A stretch of 52,286 bases of DNA from UBA2336 sp964538575 (lineage in GTDB: Bacteria > Bacteroidota > Bacteroidia > Cytophagales > Cyclobacteriaceae): NCBI GenBank assembly GCA_964538575.1, contig CAZIGG010000006.1, positions 1 through 52,286 on the forward strand. The letters are read 5' to 3'. Of this stretch, positions 16,106 through 23,905 are shown one piece after another. Below the pieces are notes generated by a model. The model did no database searches, had not been told where the DNA came from, and saw nothing but the letters and a program-made list of their open reading frames with translations. Numbering within the stretch: position 1 is the first letter of the stretch; each line of letters opens with the position of its first letter. The translations under genes and the position numbers were made by a program.

Positions 16106-16696
16106 ATGAGCAACATTGATTTCGCCAAACTCAACGGACTTGTCCCCTGCGTTGTCCAGGACTTCAGCACAAAAAAAGTTCTGATGCTGGCCTTTATGAA
16201 CGAGGAAGCTTACGAAAAAACAAAGCGCGAGAAAAAAGTAACGTTTTACAGCCGCAGCAAAAAAAGGCTCTGGACGAAAGGCGAAACGTCAGGCAATTCC
16301 CTTGAGCTTGTGGAGATTCTACAGGACTGCGATAACGATTCGCTGCTCATCAAAGTAAACCCGAAAGGCCCGACCTGTCATACGGGTGCCGACACCTGCT
16401 TCAACGAAAAAAATGAATCCTGGGATTTAACCCGGCTGGAAAACCTGATTAAAGACCGCAAGAATAATCCCAAGGAAGGTTCCTACACCACCGGCATGTT
16501 TAAAGCCGGCATCAATAAGATTGCCCAGAAAGTAGGTGAAGAAGCCGTTGAGCTTGTGATTGAAGCGAAGGATGATAATAAAGAACTGTTTTTAAACGAA
16601 GCCGCTGACCTGATGTATCACTACCTGATATTGTTACAGGCCAAAGGATATTCGTTAAAGGATGTGAAGGAGGTTTTAAGAAAAAGGCATAAATAA
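16106..16696 (+). CDS. hisI: Bifunctional phosphoribosyl-AMP cyclohydrolase / phosphoribosyl-ATP pyrophosphatase
   Basis: A 196-residue HisIE fusion. HisI part (about 1-110): F-M-N-E-E-A-Y, FYSRSKKRLWTKGETSGN, metal-binding DCDND, and cysteines in CHTGADTC. HisE part (about 112-196): SYTTGMFKAG, KIAQKVGEEAVELVIEA with the metal-binding E-E-A-x-E, and EAADLMYH. It performs steps two and three of the pathway. It is the last his gene; no obvious terminator follows, and the 3' end touches the remnant of a HEPN gene on the other strand. Confidence 0.96.
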   Translation: MSNIDFAKLNGLVPCVVQDFSTKKVLMLAFMNEEAYEKTKREKKVTFYSRSKKRLWTKGETSGNSLELVEILQDCDNDSLLIKVNPKGPTCHTGADTCFNEKNESWDLTRLENLIKDRKNNPKEGSYTTGMFKAGINKIAQKVGEEAVELVIEAKDDNKELFLNEAADLMYHYLILLQAKGYSLKDVKEVLRKRHK

Positions 16697-16786
16697 AATG
16701 CTTAGCCCTTTATCAGAATAAGCGAGATATTTTTCCACTTCGGCAATAGCATCCAGAATATGTTCTATCCGTGCCCTGTCAGTCAT
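16676..16786 (-). pseudogene. Truncated HepT-like (HEPN, DUF86) gene
   Basis: The frame starts at ATG 16786 and overlaps the stop of the nucleotidyltransferase gene, as in intact MNT-HEPN pairs. It begins M-T-D-R-A-R-I-E-H-I-L-D-A-I-A-E-V-E-K-Y-L, the typical first helix of DUF86/HepT, but stops after 36 residues. Homology seems to end near 16700, where the hisI 3' end begins. Intact HepT proteins are about 110-140 residues and carry the catalytic R-x4-6-H near the C-terminus, missing here. The toxin half is therefore broken by a deletion against the his operon. Confidence 0.7.
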
Positions 16787-17081
16787 TAGCCCTTTCGTAT
16801 ATCAAAATTTTATCTTTGTCCACAAAAGGCTTTACATAGCGCGACAAACCTTCGCTGCTTACCAAATCGACTTTCGTTCTTAGCAACTCCCCCAGTTCTA
16901 CCTGATATGTGAAAAATTTCATACCGATAGGAAGGCTATGGTCTAGCTCCACTAAAATATCAATATCGCTTTGGGTGTGAGCTTCATTTCTGGCATATGA
17001 GCCAAACAGGTAAGCTTTCTTTATCGGCTTTCCAGCAAAGAACCGTTGAAGCAGGCGTGTATCGGCAGCCGATAAATTCAT
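16779..17081 (-). CDS. mntA: MNT-domain nucleotidyltransferase, antitoxin type
   Basis: A 100-residue minimal nucleotidyltransferase with the signature G-S-Y-A-R then D-I-D (YLFGSYARNEAHTQSDIDILVEL, residues about 24-46), the metal-binding aspartates being the D-x-D pair. In HEPN-MNT systems the MNT protein silences its HEPN RNase partner by AMPylation. Here the partner gene is truncated, so this is probably an orphan that has lost its selective role or acts on another HEPN protein. It converges with hisI. Confidence 0.85.
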   Translation of the reverse strand: MNLSAADTRLLQRFFAGKPIKKAYLFGSYARNEAHTQSDIDILVELDHSLPIGMKFFTYQVELGELLRTKVDLVSSEGLSRYVKPFVDKDKILIYERAND

Positions 17082-17190
17082 ATCATCAAAGATAAATGTA
17101 TTTCCATGGTTTTCACAATCATACTTTATTACAGTATGGGACTAACTATCTGTTTTCAATTATGTGGGCTCCGCAGATCCCACTACGAAG

Positions 17191-17209
17191 ATCCCTCGTT
17201 CCTCGGGAT
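17191..17209. repeat. Short hairpin in the gap between MNT gene and lipoprotein gene
   Basis: ATCCC-TCGTTCCTC-GGGAT forms a small dyad within 17106-17275. The surrounding sequence (actacgaagatccctcg) recalls the ends of the dispersed elements at 78-228 and 4174-4310, so this may be a decayed copy. A frame of 72 codons runs across it but shows no family features. Confidence 0.25.
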
Positions 17210-17274
17210 AACCGATGTCATGTCGGGCGTAAAGCATATTACAGACCCTCATTATGACATAGAAATCGCCACCT

Positions 17275-17311
17275 CAAATAAAAAGGCCAAAGGCGATATC
17301 GCCCCTGGCCT
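17275..17311 (-). terminator. Terminator at the end of the ribose-type operon
   Basis: On the minus strand AGGCCA (17311-17306), GGCGATATCGCC (17303-17292) and TGGCCT (17289-17284) form a nested stem with a small internal loop, followed by TTTTTATTTG. It lies about 20 bp after the stop of the lipoprotein gene at 17333, the last gene of the long minus-strand cluster. Confidence 0.75.
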
Positions 17312-17332
17312 GAACTCTAACTAAAAATAAGA

Positions 17333-18145
17333 TTATTCTTCGACTGGATAGTACGTATACGTAAACAACTCATTCAAACCTGTGTCATTGCCTTCTGCAT
17401 CAACACCGGTGCGCTGTATAGATAATACTCTGTTATCACCATCGAACGTATATGTATTTTTATTCTTTACATAATCCCCCGGAAACCCGATATAATTCAA
17501 TTCCAGATAATCAACCAATTTTTTACTTCCCTTTCCGTAAAGGCCGCTAACCGCTTTCCTTTCTGAATTTATCAAATTGGCTTGCGGGAGATTACTTACG
17601 TTAAGTGCTGTTGCACTTGGCAGGTACGTAAAATTTTTAGTACGGTATATGGTTGCACCATCGTATCTTGAGTGTACAGTAATATTATCATCTGCAACTG
17701 TAGCCTCTTCGTAGTCGTACTCTACACCATCTTCCTTGTAATAAGCCCTGATCATGTAGCCATTCGCATCATATTCATAACCGTCAAAATCATTATCTGT
17801 TGCAGAAGTCCACAATTCCTTAATAATTCTTCCTTCACCATCAAGAATATAAACGGTTCCATTTACAGTAAGCTGATTAGGAACTGAATAATCATAGGTA
17901 AGCGTATAAGGAGCACAGCAGCTTTCGGTAACCTCAACACTCATGAGACGATCATTGTTAGCAGCGTCATACGTAAATTCATAAATCTCAACATAGTCAC
18001 CATCGTCATAATCAATAGTTAACGTCTTAATAAGAGCTGGTGGAATTTTGGTTTCTCCCCCCTCCCCATCATCGCCACACGAGCTGATGAACACTGTACT
18101 AAGCGAAAGCACAGCAGCACTTAAAAACATCAGGTACTTTTTCAT
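17333..18145 (-). CDS. Lipoprotein of unknown function, last gene of the ribose-type cluster
   Basis: A 270-residue protein with a lipoprotein signal (MKKYLMFLS to S-S-C, acylated C23) followed at once by G-D-D-G-E-G-G-E, an acidic stretch of the kind that sends Bacteroidota lipoproteins to the cell surface. The body is rich in Tyr and Asp with repeated short strands such as Y-D-A-N-N-D-R-L, Y-I-L-D-G-E-G-R-I and Y-E-Y-D-A-N-G-Y-M-I, which recall RHS/YD-type beta-repeats. No enzyme motif is visible. It lies 37 bp after the transporter gene and before a terminator, so it may be co-expressed and act as a surface binding protein; that is inference. Confidence 0.7.
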   Translation of the reverse strand: MKKYLMFLSAAVLSLSTVFISSCGDDGEGGETKIPPALIKTLTIDYDDGDYVEIYEFTYDAANNDRLMSVEVTESCCAPYTLTYDYSVPNQLTVNGTVYILDGEGRIIKELWTSATDNDFDGYEYDANGYMIRAYYKEDGVEYDYEEATVADDNITVHSRYDGATIYRTKNFTYLPSATALNVSNLPQANLINSERKAVSGLYGKGSKKLVDYLELNYIGFPGDYVKNKNTYTFDGDNRVLSIQRTGVDAEGNDTGLNELFTYTYYPVEE

Positions 18146-18182
18146 AATTGTAATTGTTTTAGGTTAATAGTTAGTTTAAAAT

Positions 18183-19187
18183 TTAATTGCCGCCAGACAC
18201 AATGATGAGCCCGAGGCCTGTAATAAAAAGTAAAAACATAAAGAAGAGCAGCACGTTCACGCTTCTGCTGGCGCCCTTAAATTCCTTCCAGATGAACACG
18301 CCCCAGAATGCCGCCACCATGGTAGCGCCCTGGCCCAAGGCATACGAAATCGCTGCACCGGCCTTTCCGGCTGACATATAGCTTAGCGCAGTTCCTAATC
18401 CCCAGATCAATCCGCCAATCACACCAACCATGTGTGTCGAAAAACCTCCGTTGAAATAATCTTTATACGTTACAGGCGCGCCTACAAATGGCTTCTTCAT
18501 GATCAGTGTATTGAACAGGAAATTGCTGGCCAGCATGCCCATCGCGAAAACGAAGAACGCTGTATACGGAGTCATCATGCCCGGGGTAGGCGATTCAAAA
18601 TTGTTTACGTCCATCGCTGCCGCCACGAAGCGGTAAAAGAACGACATCAGGATACCGGCAATCACGGCCAGCCAGATTCCCTTTGAAGATGACTTTTTCT
18701 CACCGGCTGACATTTTACCGGAAGCAATCCCATTGAAAATAATGGCCACTACAATCAATGCCACGCCCGTAAACAGAATAACCGGGTCATCTTTCGATGC
18801 ACTGTTATAATTGAGAATAACCCCCAGCACCAGCGCAAGTCCAACGCCAACCGGAAACGCCACGGCCATTCCTGCAATGGAAATGGATGCAGACAATAAA
18901 ATGTTAGACGCATTGAAAATGATTCCTCCAAGAATGGCGCTCCACAAGTTCGCACTGCTTACCTGGGCAAGATCGGTTGTAAAACCCCTGCCCTGCTCAC
19001 CTATGCTGCCCAGCGTAAAGCCGAACACAATGGAGAGCAGCACGATGCCGATCACATAATCCCAGTAAAATAATTCATAGCGCCAGGTTTTGGCGGCAAG
19101 TTTTTGCGTGTTTCCCCACGAGCCCCAGCACAGCATCGTGATGATGCAAAAGAAGACTGCGAGAGAATAGCTGCTGATAATGTACAT
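18183..19187 (-). CDS. GRP/ureide-permease-like inner-membrane transporter
   Basis: A 334-residue protein with about ten hydrophobic segments in the drug/metabolite-transporter fold. The N-terminal segment (SLAVFFCIITMLCWGSWGNTQKL) and the repeated glycine-rich helices (FPVGVGLALVLGVILN; GGLIWGLGTALSYMSAG, then a parallel second copy) fit the glucose/ribose-porter (GRP) and plant ureide-permease group rather than a drug pump. In this context the likely substrate is ribose or a ribosyl compound entering the cytoplasm for the ribokinase. It follows the second esterase gene by 18 bp. Confidence 0.72.
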   Translation of the reverse strand: MYIISSYSLAVFFCIITMLCWGSWGNTQKLAAKTWRYELFYWDYVIGIVLLSIVFGFTLGSIGEQGRGFTTDLAQVSSANLWSAILGGIIFNASNILLSASISIAGMAVAFPVGVGLALVLGVILNYNSASKDDPVILFTGVALIVVAIIFNGIASGKMSAGEKKSSSKGIWLAVIAGILMSFFYRFVAAAMDVNNFESPTPGMMTPYTAFFVFAMGMLASNFLFNTLIMKKPFVGAPVTYKDYFNGGFSTHMVGVIGGLIWGLGTALSYMSAGKAGAAISYALGQGATMVAAFWGVFIWKEFKGASRSVNVLLFFMFLLFITGLGLIIVSGGN

Positions 19188-19205
19188 AGTTTACGTTTTA
19201 GGTTG

Positions 19206-20753
19206 TTACCGGTGAATTTTTCGTTGTGTAAAATCAAGCGCCTCTTTCAGGTTACCGAGCATCCATTCCGTTCCGCCCTTTCCCTGCTGAACCCGGTACT
19301 CGTGGTACACTTCCTCATCGCGGAGAAAGGTGTGCGCATTGCCATTTGATTTGTAGTTGTTCCCCTTATCCGGGCTGAACAGCATATACCACGTGCGGGC
19401 AAGCTGTTTTTTATTTTTTTCGATTGCGCTTTTCCAGGCATCACAATCAACAGGTACATCAAAAAGCACGCACGATGTAAATACTTCCGGGATAAGGGCA
19501 TTCTGAAGTGCCGGTGTTCCTCCTGCTTCGTACCCAACAAGCGCTCTGAACCTCCAGCCGGCTCTTGCCCTGTATTTCTCTTCAACAGCGGGCACAAGCG
19601 AAGTCGCGATATCCTTCATACCCGCGCTCACATAGATCGTAATCAAAGGAGTCAGTGAACCCTCTGCAATCGAACTGCTGATACGTTCATTGATCTTCTC
19701 TTTAACAGCGGGTGCAAAATCTCCCACAAAATAAAGCACCGGGTACAACCGCTGCGTTTTAGGATACTCTGCCGGAAGCAGCACTTCATACTGTTCTTCA
19801 CGGATCAGTTTAATATTGGCAGCGTTTGCAGTTCCAGGCAAATTCTTAACATCTCCGCGATAGGGTTTACCTTCAAACGCATCGCTGATGAAACGTAATC
19901 CGTTGGGCAATGCATCGCGCCAGTATTGAAATTCATGACCTCCGTTTCGCACGCGGAATTCATGCGGGAAATTCCGGTCGCGAAGCAGCATGTGCAGTTC
20001 TTCGTTGCTGCGGCAGAGGGTTTCCTCGTCATCGCCATTATCGATAAATAGCTTTAAGTCCTTAAGCTTGCTGATATCCTGTTGCGCGAAAATGTGAAAA
20101 GGCGAATGCTGCCTGTAATAATCTGTGAGTCTTCCTTCCCCGGTAACACTCACGGCTCCGAACAATCTTCCCCACTGATCATCCCAGCCGGAAGCATCTT
20201 CGGTCATGTATTGTGCATCAGAACGGACAGAAATGCTTAATGGAACACTTACGGTAAATACTTCCGGGTTACGCAGCGGAAGAACCAACGCACCAAATCC
20301 GCCCATTGAGTACCCGAGCGTTGCCCGGTGATTTTTATCAGCTACGGTTCTGTATTGCTTGTCAATAAAAGGCACCAGCTCTTTAATGAACATGTCTTCA
20401 TACATGAACTTGCCCGCATAATCGTTCACATAATAATTGCGATAACCCTCCGGCATCACGTAAATCATCGGGATGATCTCTCCTTTTTTAACTGCAGGAT
20501 AGACCACCTGGCTCACCTGTCCGTATTCCAGCCATGAAGATTCGTTATCACCCAGGCCGTGAAGAAGATACACTACGGGATAGCGATTGTTGGATGTGTA
20601 ATAATCTTCCGGAAGAATGATGGAATATTTAACATCCTGCGACAGGATTTTGCTGGCCATCGAAAGCGCTTCCATAATGCGCGTCTTTTCCTGCGCACAT
20701 GCGGCTGTTGCATTCAGCAAAATAATAAACCCTATCAGCTTCATTAATCTCAT
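19206..20753 (-). CDS. Exported tandem esterase, paralogue 2
   Basis: A 515-residue protein with an export signal (MRLMKLIGFIILLNATAACAQ; a lipobox ending at C19 is possible). The N-terminal half is an alpha/beta hydrolase of the esterase D/feruloyl esterase type: oxyanion segment YLLHGLGDN, nucleophile S149 in LGYSMGGFGAL, aspartate in FIDNGDDEE, and histidine in NGGHEFQYW. The C-terminal half repeats the fold (VLYFVGDF, then VGYEAGGTPAL) but has Glu where the serine should be, so it is probably inactive. It overlaps the preceding paralogue by four bases (ATGA). Substrate is likely an acyl ester on the sugar compound handled by this cluster; this is inference. Confidence 0.8.
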   Translation of the reverse strand: MRLMKLIGFIILLNATAACAQEKTRIMEALSMASKILSQDVKYSIILPEDYYTSNNRYPVVYLLHGLGDNESSWLEYGQVSQVVYPAVKKGEIIPMIYVMPEGYRNYYVNDYAGKFMYEDMFIKELVPFIDKQYRTVADKNHRATLGYSMGGFGALVLPLRNPEVFTVSVPLSISVRSDAQYMTEDASGWDDQWGRLFGAVSVTGEGRLTDYYRQHSPFHIFAQQDISKLKDLKLFIDNGDDEETLCRSNEELHMLLRDRNFPHEFRVRNGGHEFQYWRDALPNGLRFISDAFEGKPYRGDVKNLPGTANAANIKLIREEQYEVLLPAEYPKTQRLYPVLYFVGDFAPAVKEKINERISSSIAEGSLTPLITIYVSAGMKDIATSLVPAVEEKYRARAGWRFRALVGYEAGGTPALQNALIPEVFTSCVLFDVPVDCDAWKSAIEKNKKQLARTWYMLFSPDKGNNYKSNGNAHTFLRDEEVYHEYRVQQGKGGTEWMLGNLKEALDFTQRKIHR

Positions 20754-22333
20754 CTGTTCAGGCTTTCTTTTAAAAATGTAAGAGATTCATTCAGTCCGTT
20801 TAAAAATCCCTGGTAGGAATCTGCTCCCTGACGAATGCGGTATTCATAACCATCCGTGCCATCGTTCCTGATCCTCGAATACAAATTTTCGTAGCCCTTA
20901 TAGCTTGCGCTCTTGTCGGTACCATCGAGATAATAGAATACACTCTCCGAAACATCCGCAGCTTCATCCGAAAGCCGGGCGTTGAAAATGAAACAATCGC
21001 TGAACAGGTCGGTATCATTTGCAAATTCAAGAGCGTTCATCGTGCCATCCCCATTGGCCAGGATCACCCGGTTATCACGAATCTCTTTAGTACGGTAGTT
21101 TGCATCCAGGTGCGCAACTACTTGCTGAAGCAAATCATCATCGTTACCCAAAACATCCGCCTGAATTTCAACCACAATTGATTTGGTGAGCTTTGACGCT
21201 GTCATGGCATTGCGCATCAGGGAAAATGTATGGATCAGGTTGTCATGCTGATTGCCTGCACCGTCATGAATAAAATAAAGCACCGGGTACTCAACCGTGG
21301 TTGAGGCATAATCAACAGGCTTCAAAATATTTATCTCTGCACCCGAAACCTCAATTGCTTCAATATCATTGTCGGTGATTAGTGTACCAATGTCAACCGG
21401 TGTCGGTTCAGCGGGGTGCGGAATACCCTGAACTGCATTACTGATAAATTTCAACGCTTCGGGATAACTTTTCTTCCAATAATCAAATGAATGGCCGCCA
21501 CTTCTAACGCGGTATTCGTGCGCGATGCCGTTATTGCGCATCAGTGAATGAAGGTTATTACTGGTGAAGATCAAGGCTTCTTCATCGTCCCCGCAGTCAA
21601 TTAAAAACTTCAGGTTGTTGTAAACCTCAGGATTCTCTTCATTAAAAAAGTAAAACGGACTTCTTTGCTTAAAATAGTCGGTAATCCGGGCGGTGCCTGA
21701 AACACCTTTTGCCGGCCCGAAATTAGGAGCCCATTGATTATCGAAAGAAGACTGGGATTCTGCAATGTATTGCTCATCGGTGCGGAATGACATGCTTAAC
21801 GGAATACCGATCGAAAACACATCCGGACGCATGGCCGGAAGAATAAGCGCACCATAACCACCCATCGAATATCCCATAACGGCACGCTGCGATTTATCCC
21901 TTTTCGTCCGGAACCTTGAATCAATTTCAGGCACAAGTTCTTCTGCAAACATTTCCATGTATGGAAAATTTCCATTGTACTTATCAATGTAATATGTATT
22001 AAAGCCTTGCGGCATAACATAAATCATTGGGCCTGTTTCTGCGATGTACTTATCAACGTAAAACTGAATACCACCATTTTTATACCAGGCGGTTTCATCA
22101 TCACCATATCCGTGAAGAAGGTAAACCACCGGATATGATTCATCCGATTCATCGTAGCCATCCGGCAGCAGCACGGCATATTCAACCGGATAATTTAAAA
22201 CAGCACTCTGCAAAACCTGATTTTCCCAAAGCCGCACGAACGGTATATCAACTTTTTCCGGATCATCTTCTCCGCATCCGGCCATCAGTACCAGTAGCAT
22301 TATCGCTAAATACATTCTCCCCTTCATATTCAT
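20750..22333 (-). CDS. Exported tandem esterase lipoprotein, paralogue 1
   Basis: A 527-residue lipoprotein (acylated C20 in LMAGC, then G-E-D-D-P-E-K). The first domain has YLLHGYGDDETAW, nucleophile S156 in MGYSMGGYGAL, aspartate in IDCGDDEEAL and histidine in SGGHSFDYW: a complete catalytic triad of the esterase D/CE1-like type. The second domain repeats the fold (VLYFIHDGAG) but its nucleophile position reads A-N-G-D-G-T-M-N-A-L without serine. The acidic residues after the cysteine suggest surface display. It is a tandem-duplicated sister of the next gene and sits directly after three ADP-ribosylglycohydrolase-like genes. Confidence 0.82.
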   Translation of the reverse strand: MNMKGRMYLAIMLLVLMAGCGEDDPEKVDIPFVRLWENQVLQSAVLNYPVEYAVLLPDGYDESDESYPVVYLLHGYGDDETAWYKNGGIQFYVDKYIAETGPMIYVMPQGFNTYYIDKYNGNFPYMEMFAEELVPEIDSRFRTKRDKSQRAVMGYSMGGYGALILPAMRPDVFSIGIPLSMSFRTDEQYIAESQSSFDNQWAPNFGPAKGVSGTARITDYFKQRSPFYFFNEENPEVYNNLKFLIDCGDDEEALIFTSNNLHSLMRNNGIAHEYRVRSGGHSFDYWKKSYPEALKFISNAVQGIPHPAEPTPVDIGTLITDNDIEAIEVSGAEINILKPVDYASTTVEYPVLYFIHDGAGNQHDNLIHTFSLMRNAMTASKLTKSIVVEIQADVLGNDDDLLQQVVAHLDANYRTKEIRDNRVILANGDGTMNALEFANDTDLFSDCFIFNARLSDEAADVSESVFYYLDGTDKSASYKGYENLYSRIRNDGTDGYEYRIRQGADSYQGFLNGLNESLTFLKESLNR

Positions 22334-22336
22334 CTT

Positions 22337-23905
22337 CTAATTAGCTGCCATCGGGTTTATCGGTTTTACGGGCGAATCACTGTATGTAACCACCGACTTC
22401 AGGTACATCCTGAAATCAGCATTTTGGTTCACCCATTTAATTTCAACTTTATGATTGCCCTGCGGCAATAAGTACTTATGATAGATATCGTACTTGCGGA
22501 CGATGTAATCGAACGGCATTTTGATTTGCTCTGTTTTAACGCCATCTACATACACATCCAGCAAGGCTACGTAGTCGCTTTTGGAAACTCCGCAAACGCT
22601 GCGAAGATTTCCGAGCACGACAACCCCGTTTCCGTTAAAGTTCACAACGATCGGTTCTTCCAGGTGATCCTTGCGGATCAGTAATTCAGAAGCCGGATAA
22701 AGTCCTTCAAAGGATTGTTCAAGCCGTAAGGTTTCCGGCTTTTGTACCTTAATAGAAATGTCTTTTTCTGTTACTGTTCCGCCATTTTTTCCAATTACCT
22801 CTAAGGCATGTTTATAGCTCAGGCCATAGATGTCACGCAGTGAAATGTTCATGTACGGAAATTTCAGGTCTTCGGCTTCTTCCAGCGCAGGCTTCCAGTA
22901 TTGAGGAATGTTTTTATACCCAATCATCACACCCAGAATGCCGGCTGCCGTTGCGGGGTTACAATCTGAATCCTGGCCGCAGCGTGTAGCAACGTCCATG
23001 GTTTTGAAAAAATCTTTTTCACCATACAACAAGCCCATTACAACATACGCTGCATTCAGGCTCGCATCAATGTTAAACGCATTGAATACACCTTCGGAGC
23101 AACCCTTTTCTGAAGAGTGCTTCTTCTCAATTTCAAACCACGCTTTCTTCCAGTCATCCGGGTATTCTTTATGCCACGCGATTACATCGGCTATCGTTTT
23201 ATAAAATCTGCTTTCAGCAGGAATAATTTTTAACGCTTCCTGAATAACGAGCTGCATATCATCGGTAACGTACGCAGCCGAATACATAGCTGCTATAAAT
23301 GCCCCGCCATAAAACCCGTCACCGTAATTCATGATGTGGCCAATGCTGTCGCAAATGGCGGAGGAGGCATTGATCATCCCCGGAGTCATCATGCCCGCAA
23401 AGTCAGCTTCGATCTGGAAATCAATATCATCCGCATGCGGGTTATTCATCCAATGCCCGGATGCCGGTGGCATAATGCCGTTGAGAATGTTGTAGCGTGC
23501 AGCCTGGTTGGCGTGCCATAGCTTATAATCATCTTTCGCAAAACTCAACGCAAAGGAATCTACAGGCGCATCCAGACCGTACTTTTCGAGAATCTCAACG
23601 AATGTCATGTCTATATATATATCATCGTAAAGGCCAGGGTCAATCTCAAACGTCTCCTTTATATAATGGTCATGCCAGATGATCGGCTGGTAATCCTGGA
23701 TGAGCGTGCCTTTAAACTTAAACTCAGTAGGGCCGCCATAGGTGCAGCCAATGGTTTGACCGGCCCAGCCGCCCCGGATTTTATCTTTCAGAGCTTCCGT
23801 TGAAATAGAAAATTGCTCAGGCAACGAAGCTGTTGATTTCTCCTGTTTTGAGCAGGAGGCATGCGTTACAAAAACAATGGCGATATATAAAAGACTCTTT
23901 CTCAT
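22337..23905 (-). CDS. ADP-ribosylglycohydrolase-fold lipoprotein 3
   Basis: A 522-residue lipoprotein (lipobox H-A-S-C, acylated C18). Residues about 35-360 form an all-helical DraG/ARH domain: entry motif IRGGWAGQTIGCTYGGP, metal aspartates D94-D95 in YDDIYIDM, the conserved NNPHADDIDFQIEADF, and the second metal site C-G-Q-D-S-D-C-N-P-A-T-A-A-G. The C-terminal 150 residues look like a beta-sandwich. Classical DraG reads T-D-D-T and D-x-D-T at these places, so the site is altered. The family hydrolyses N- or O-glycosidic bonds to ADP-ribose or related ribosides. Its start overlaps the stop of its paralogue (TAATG). Confidence 0.8.
   Translation of the reverse strand: MRKSLLYIAIVFVTHASCSKQEKSTASLPEQFSISTEALKDKIRGGWAGQTIGCTYGGPTEFKFKGTLIQDYQPIIWHDHYIKETFEIDPGLYDDIYIDMTFVEILEKYGLDAPVDSFALSFAKDDYKLWHANQAARYNILNGIMPPASGHWMNNPHADDIDFQIEADFAGMMTPGMINASSAICDSIGHIMNYGDGFYGGAFIAAMYSAAYVTDDMQLVIQEALKIIPAESRFYKTIADVIAWHKEYPDDWKKAWFEIEKKHSSEKGCSEGVFNAFNIDASLNAAYVVMGLLYGEKDFFKTMDVATRCGQDSDCNPATAAGILGVMIGYKNIPQYWKPALEEAEDLKFPYMNISLRDIYGLSYKHALEVIGKNGGTVTEKDISIKVQKPETLRLEQSFEGLYPASELLIRKDHLEEPIVVNFNGNGVVVLGNLRSVCGVSKSDYVALLDVYVDGVKTEQIKMPFDYIVRKYDIYHKYLLPQGNHKVEIKWVNQNADFRMYLKSVVTYSDSPVKPINPMAAN

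Noticed and set aside
17106..17324. 72-codon plus-strand frame in the gap after the MNT gene
   Set aside because: It crosses a repeat remnant and the minus-strand terminator and has no protein-like features.
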